Assembly (NCBI RefSeq): GCF_036373705.1
Contig: NC_089863.1
Location: forward strand, 7,353,357-7,417,356
Reading direction: 5' to 3'
DNA length: 64,000 nt
Source of the DNA: Amia ocellicauda
Lineage: Eukaryota > Chordata > Actinopteri > Amiiformes > Amiidae
The notes beneath the pieces were generated by a model. The model did no database searches. It was not told the origin of the DNA and saw nothing but the letters and a program-made list of their open reading frames with translations. Numbering within the stretch: position 1 is the stretch's first letter; every line of letters begins with the position of its first letter. The position numbers were made by a program, and so were the translations under genes. Below, in pieces: positions 61,315-64,000 of the stretch.

Positions 61315-62335
61315 CTGGGAACAAAATCCACCTGCTTGTCCAGTCCCTAGTCCTTTCCTGCCTGGACTACTGCAACTCCCTCCTGGCTGGCCTGCCCGCT
61401 CCAGCTCATCCAGAACTCTGCAGCTCATCTGGTGTCTCTCTGTCCGATTCGCACACTCCACTGCTCCGCTACCTCCACTGGCTCCCGATCCCATCTCACA
61501 TCCAGTTTAAGATCTTGACCTTCACCTACGTTGTCTGGACCAGACTACGCCTTTACCTTCAGACAAGGGCGTCGCAAAGAGGGTAGGCATCCTAGGCAAA
61601 TGGCCTGGGGCCCCGGTCTGAGGGGGGCCCCCCAAATGGGAAACACCCCCCCGCTCTCACAGAGAAAACCCTATCCGCACTCCTGCATTCCCCCCCCCCC
61701 ACTCTCATGGTAGAAAACTCTGCTGCACCGCCCCCCCCCTACCCCGCTTCACCATCAGATTGATTTATTTTGCCTGGGGCCCCCACATACCCTAGAATCA
61801 CCTCTGCCTTCAGACCCTGACCTCTTCGTACATCCCCTCCAGACCTCTCCGTTCATCCCTGGCCCCCTAAGTGGTGGAACGACCTTCCCAAGTCAAGGCA
61901 GCAGAGTCCCTGGCCTCCTTCCAGCGATTACTCAAGACACATCTGTTCAGACTGTACTTGTAACTTAGCTGTTATTCCCCTGTGTGGCTCAGCTCTCCTG
62001 TTAAATTGCACTTTATATCTAGTTTTCATCGTATAACTTGCTTTTACATTGCTAGTACTCGTGTTGTTTATGATGTTTACCCCTATGTCCCGTTCCCTTG
62101 AGCTATTAACTATGACTTCACATCTTGTCTGCGATTATTAGCTCACAATCTAGGATGTAGGACTGGTATTAACTGAATATTTTCTTATGCACTTGTGTAA
62201 TTTTGAACTTGTGATATGTTGTAATCTAATTTTATACTGTTTTGCACTTGTAATTCTCTTATGTTTTGTAAGTTGCCCTGGATAAGGGCATCTGCTAATA
62301 AATAAATAATAATGATTATAATAATAATAATAATT
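61315..62335 (+). mobile_element. L2-type LINE 3' part, interrupted by a hAT-like MITE
   Basis: It reads LLVQSLVLSCLDYCNSLLAG and LHWLPIPSHIQFKIL, then after the insertion the usual 3' UTR and the tail CTGGATAAGGGCATCTGCTA. It is 5'-truncated and frameshifted. Confidence 0.85.
61564..61806. mobile_element. Nested hAT-like MITE (243 bp)
   Basis: It starts CAAGGGCGTCGC and ends AATCACCTCTG, weak inverted repeats of the CAGGGGCG...CCCCTG kind. Perfect 8-bp duplications CCTTCAGA lie at 61556-61563 and 61807-61814. The interior is rich in GGCCCC/CCCCCC runs. It inserted into the L2 coding region. Confidence 0.8.
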
Positions 62336-62697
62336 TAAATCCATACTATTATACATTTTATTAAGGCATTCTCAGCATACCAAACTTCCCAGATTGACTT
62401 CCGCTCTCATTTATATCATATTATTACCCCCCAAAATTACATTGTTATTCGTGTTGGCCTCATGAATATGGCATTAATATTTCTACCTGTAAATGAAGGC
62501 GGTGAAAGTGTTTGAATTGTCCTGACTATATTTTTCCTTGTCTGACCTATCCTTTTCACCACCCACAGATTGACCTATCTGGCCCTTGCTTATGACATCA
62601 CTGTTTAGCTTGTGTTGAAGTTGTGTTAATAATGTCTGTTTATTTCACAGTATTTCACCTGTCTCCTACAGATGTGTTCAGTTTTCGACTCGCTAGA
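62336..62697. other. Intergenic
   Basis: Nothing recognised. Confidence 0.3.
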
Positions 62698-62964
62698 ACA
62701 GGGATGCCCAACCCTGCTGGTCCTGGAGAGCCCCAATCCACTTAATCTTATAGGACTCCCTAAAGCAGCAATTTCTGAACACTGGGAACACATGTGATTT
62801 ATTAATCATGTAAACAAGTCAACCAAGGGAATTCTTCCCTCACACCACACCACCTGCTTCACGGATGAGAATGAAATACTTCCAGGTGTTAATAAATAGG
62901 TGCTACAAGGGTGACCTCTAAAACATGCTGGATAAGGACTCTCCAGGACCAGGGCTGGACACGC
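62698..62964. mobile_element. Foldback/MITE element
   Basis: The left end GGGATGCCCAACCCTGCTGG followed by TCCTGGAGAG, and the right end CTCTCCAGGACCAGGGCTGG, form inverted repeats of about 30 bp. This is a very common fish non-autonomous DNA element. No coding sequence is present. Confidence 0.65.
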
Positions 62965-63819
62965 TTGCATTAAAAGATAGGACAGTCAAATTGCTGACAA
63001 AAACAAAAGGGACCGGAAGTCAGCCTGGGATGTTTTGTATGCTGGAAACTATTGTATCCTAGATCAGGACTGCAGAATCCTGGTATTGTATAATCGAGTT
63101 GTGATGAGGCGGAATTGCTCATCACGGAGCTGTCTTTCATAATGTCTCCTTTCAGAACCACCAGGCACTTCATTTTGATTTCTGCGCTACTGTTTAAGTT
63201 AATTAAGGTCTTGTTAATAGTATACAAAAGACAAAATGCAAGTGTACATTTCCATTTCTTTATTTTCTTTTTGTTTAAGTGTAGGAGTTCATTCACTAGT
63301 TTGTGCTGGAACTTCCTCCTGGATCCAAATCACCCAGGTTTCTATTAAAACTAAATTATGTATCTGTTTAGTTGAATGTATTTTCAGATACATTTATACA
63401 TTTAGTTTTTAGTTTCAGAGAGTCCTGCGTTTGTTTGTTTGTTTTGTATAGTTTGTGTTGACTTTTTGCTGGAATACATCTTAATCTCCCCATTGAGCAC
63501 CTGGGAGGGCTCCCTTATGCAAGTATTGTATTTTATAGTGTACAAAAATGACACAGACAGATTGATAGGTAGATAGATGGACATAAATACTGGTAGACAA
63601 GGAGCTTTAAATTTTTAAGCAGGAGCAAAAATCGTGAATTTGAATGATTTGGGTAGAATGACAGGCTGATCATTTGAATGTGACAGGTATTCAGCCAGAT
63701 TTGAATTATTTATGCATAGCCCTACTTGGCCATATTTGCTTCTGTTGCTGACCAAAACAGGCCTAAGAGAAGTGGTACCATAATATTACAATATTACTCT
63801 TTCTCCCTCCAGTGTCGGT
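62965..63819. other. Intergenic
   Basis: No gene was seen. The open frames at 62970-63348 have no recognisable domain. Confidence 0.3.
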
Positions 63820-64000
63820 GTGGTAAGTTCTTAAGAACATAAGAAAGTTTACAAATGAGTAAATTCGACCCATCGTGCTCGTTTGGTGTCCATTAATATC
63901 TAAGTGATCCAAGCATTTTATCCAGTCTATTTTTAAATGTTCCCAAACTTTCAGCTTCAGCCACATCGCTGGGGAGTTTGTTCAGATTGTGGTGCCTCTC
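63820..64000 (-). mobile_element. CR1-type LINE 3' end, continuing past the window
   Basis: The minus strand reads the last CR1 codons (NLNKLPSDVAEAESLGTFKN) and the same 3' end as the copy at 52562-53066 (TTTGTAAACTTTCTTATGTT). Confidence 0.8.

Overview
The window looks like nuclear DNA from a ray-finned fish. The genes have introns with GT-AG junctions. There are tandem C2H2 zinc-finger genes with a fish-type N-terminal coiled-coil exon, and dense, often nested Tc1/mariner, hAT, L2 and CR1 repeats whose sequences are typical of fish. The species cannot be named from sequence alone. Transposable elements make up most of the window.

1-25 kb: two related C2H2 zinc-finger genes on the + strand. 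The first enters at the left edge and ends at 833; a hAT element with a perfect 8-bp target duplication sits at its stop codon. The second has a CpG-rich start and coiled-coil exon at 10513-10753, an 11.6-kb intron packed with transposons, and a finger exon at 22331-25038, giving a predicted protein of 982 residues. Between the two genes lie an LTR fragment with a tRNA-Ser primer site and two copies of a DD36E Tc1-like element.

25-37 kb: an L2 tail, a decayed Tc1 element, a third DD36E copy placed 6 bp from it, a compact CARD-only gene (minus strand), hAT relics, a full-length but broken DD34E Tc1 element, and a three-exon IS630-like transposase pseudogene.

37-46 kb: a complete cathepsin L-like cysteine protease gene on the minus strand. 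It has a TATA box, a 5' UTR exon and seven coding exons encoding 335 residues. Its terminal exon and flanks (about 1 kb) are repeated in inverted orientation at 45.2-46.2 kb. Another inverted repeat and a gag-like retroelement remnant lie between.

46-50 kb holds repeats and unassigned DNA.

50-58 kb: a ten-exon minus-strand gene encoding a predicted secreted protein of 481 residues: signal peptide, about seven EGF-like modules (several degenerate) and one C-terminal C-type lectin domain. Every junction is phase 1. The only DD36E copy with an uninterrupted transposase (53404-54444) sits in its sixth intron.

58-64 kb: non-coding and repeat-rich, with an L2 copy carrying a small nested hAT-like element, a 61-bp LINE tail with a 12-bp target duplication, a foldback element and the 3' end of a CR1 LINE.

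The CARD gene, protease and lectin-EGF gene each have plausible immune or proteolytic roles, but nothing in the sequence shows that they act together. The most unusual items are the EGF-lectin gene, the recent DD36E burst, the inverted duplication of the protease exon, and the zinc-finger array evolution.
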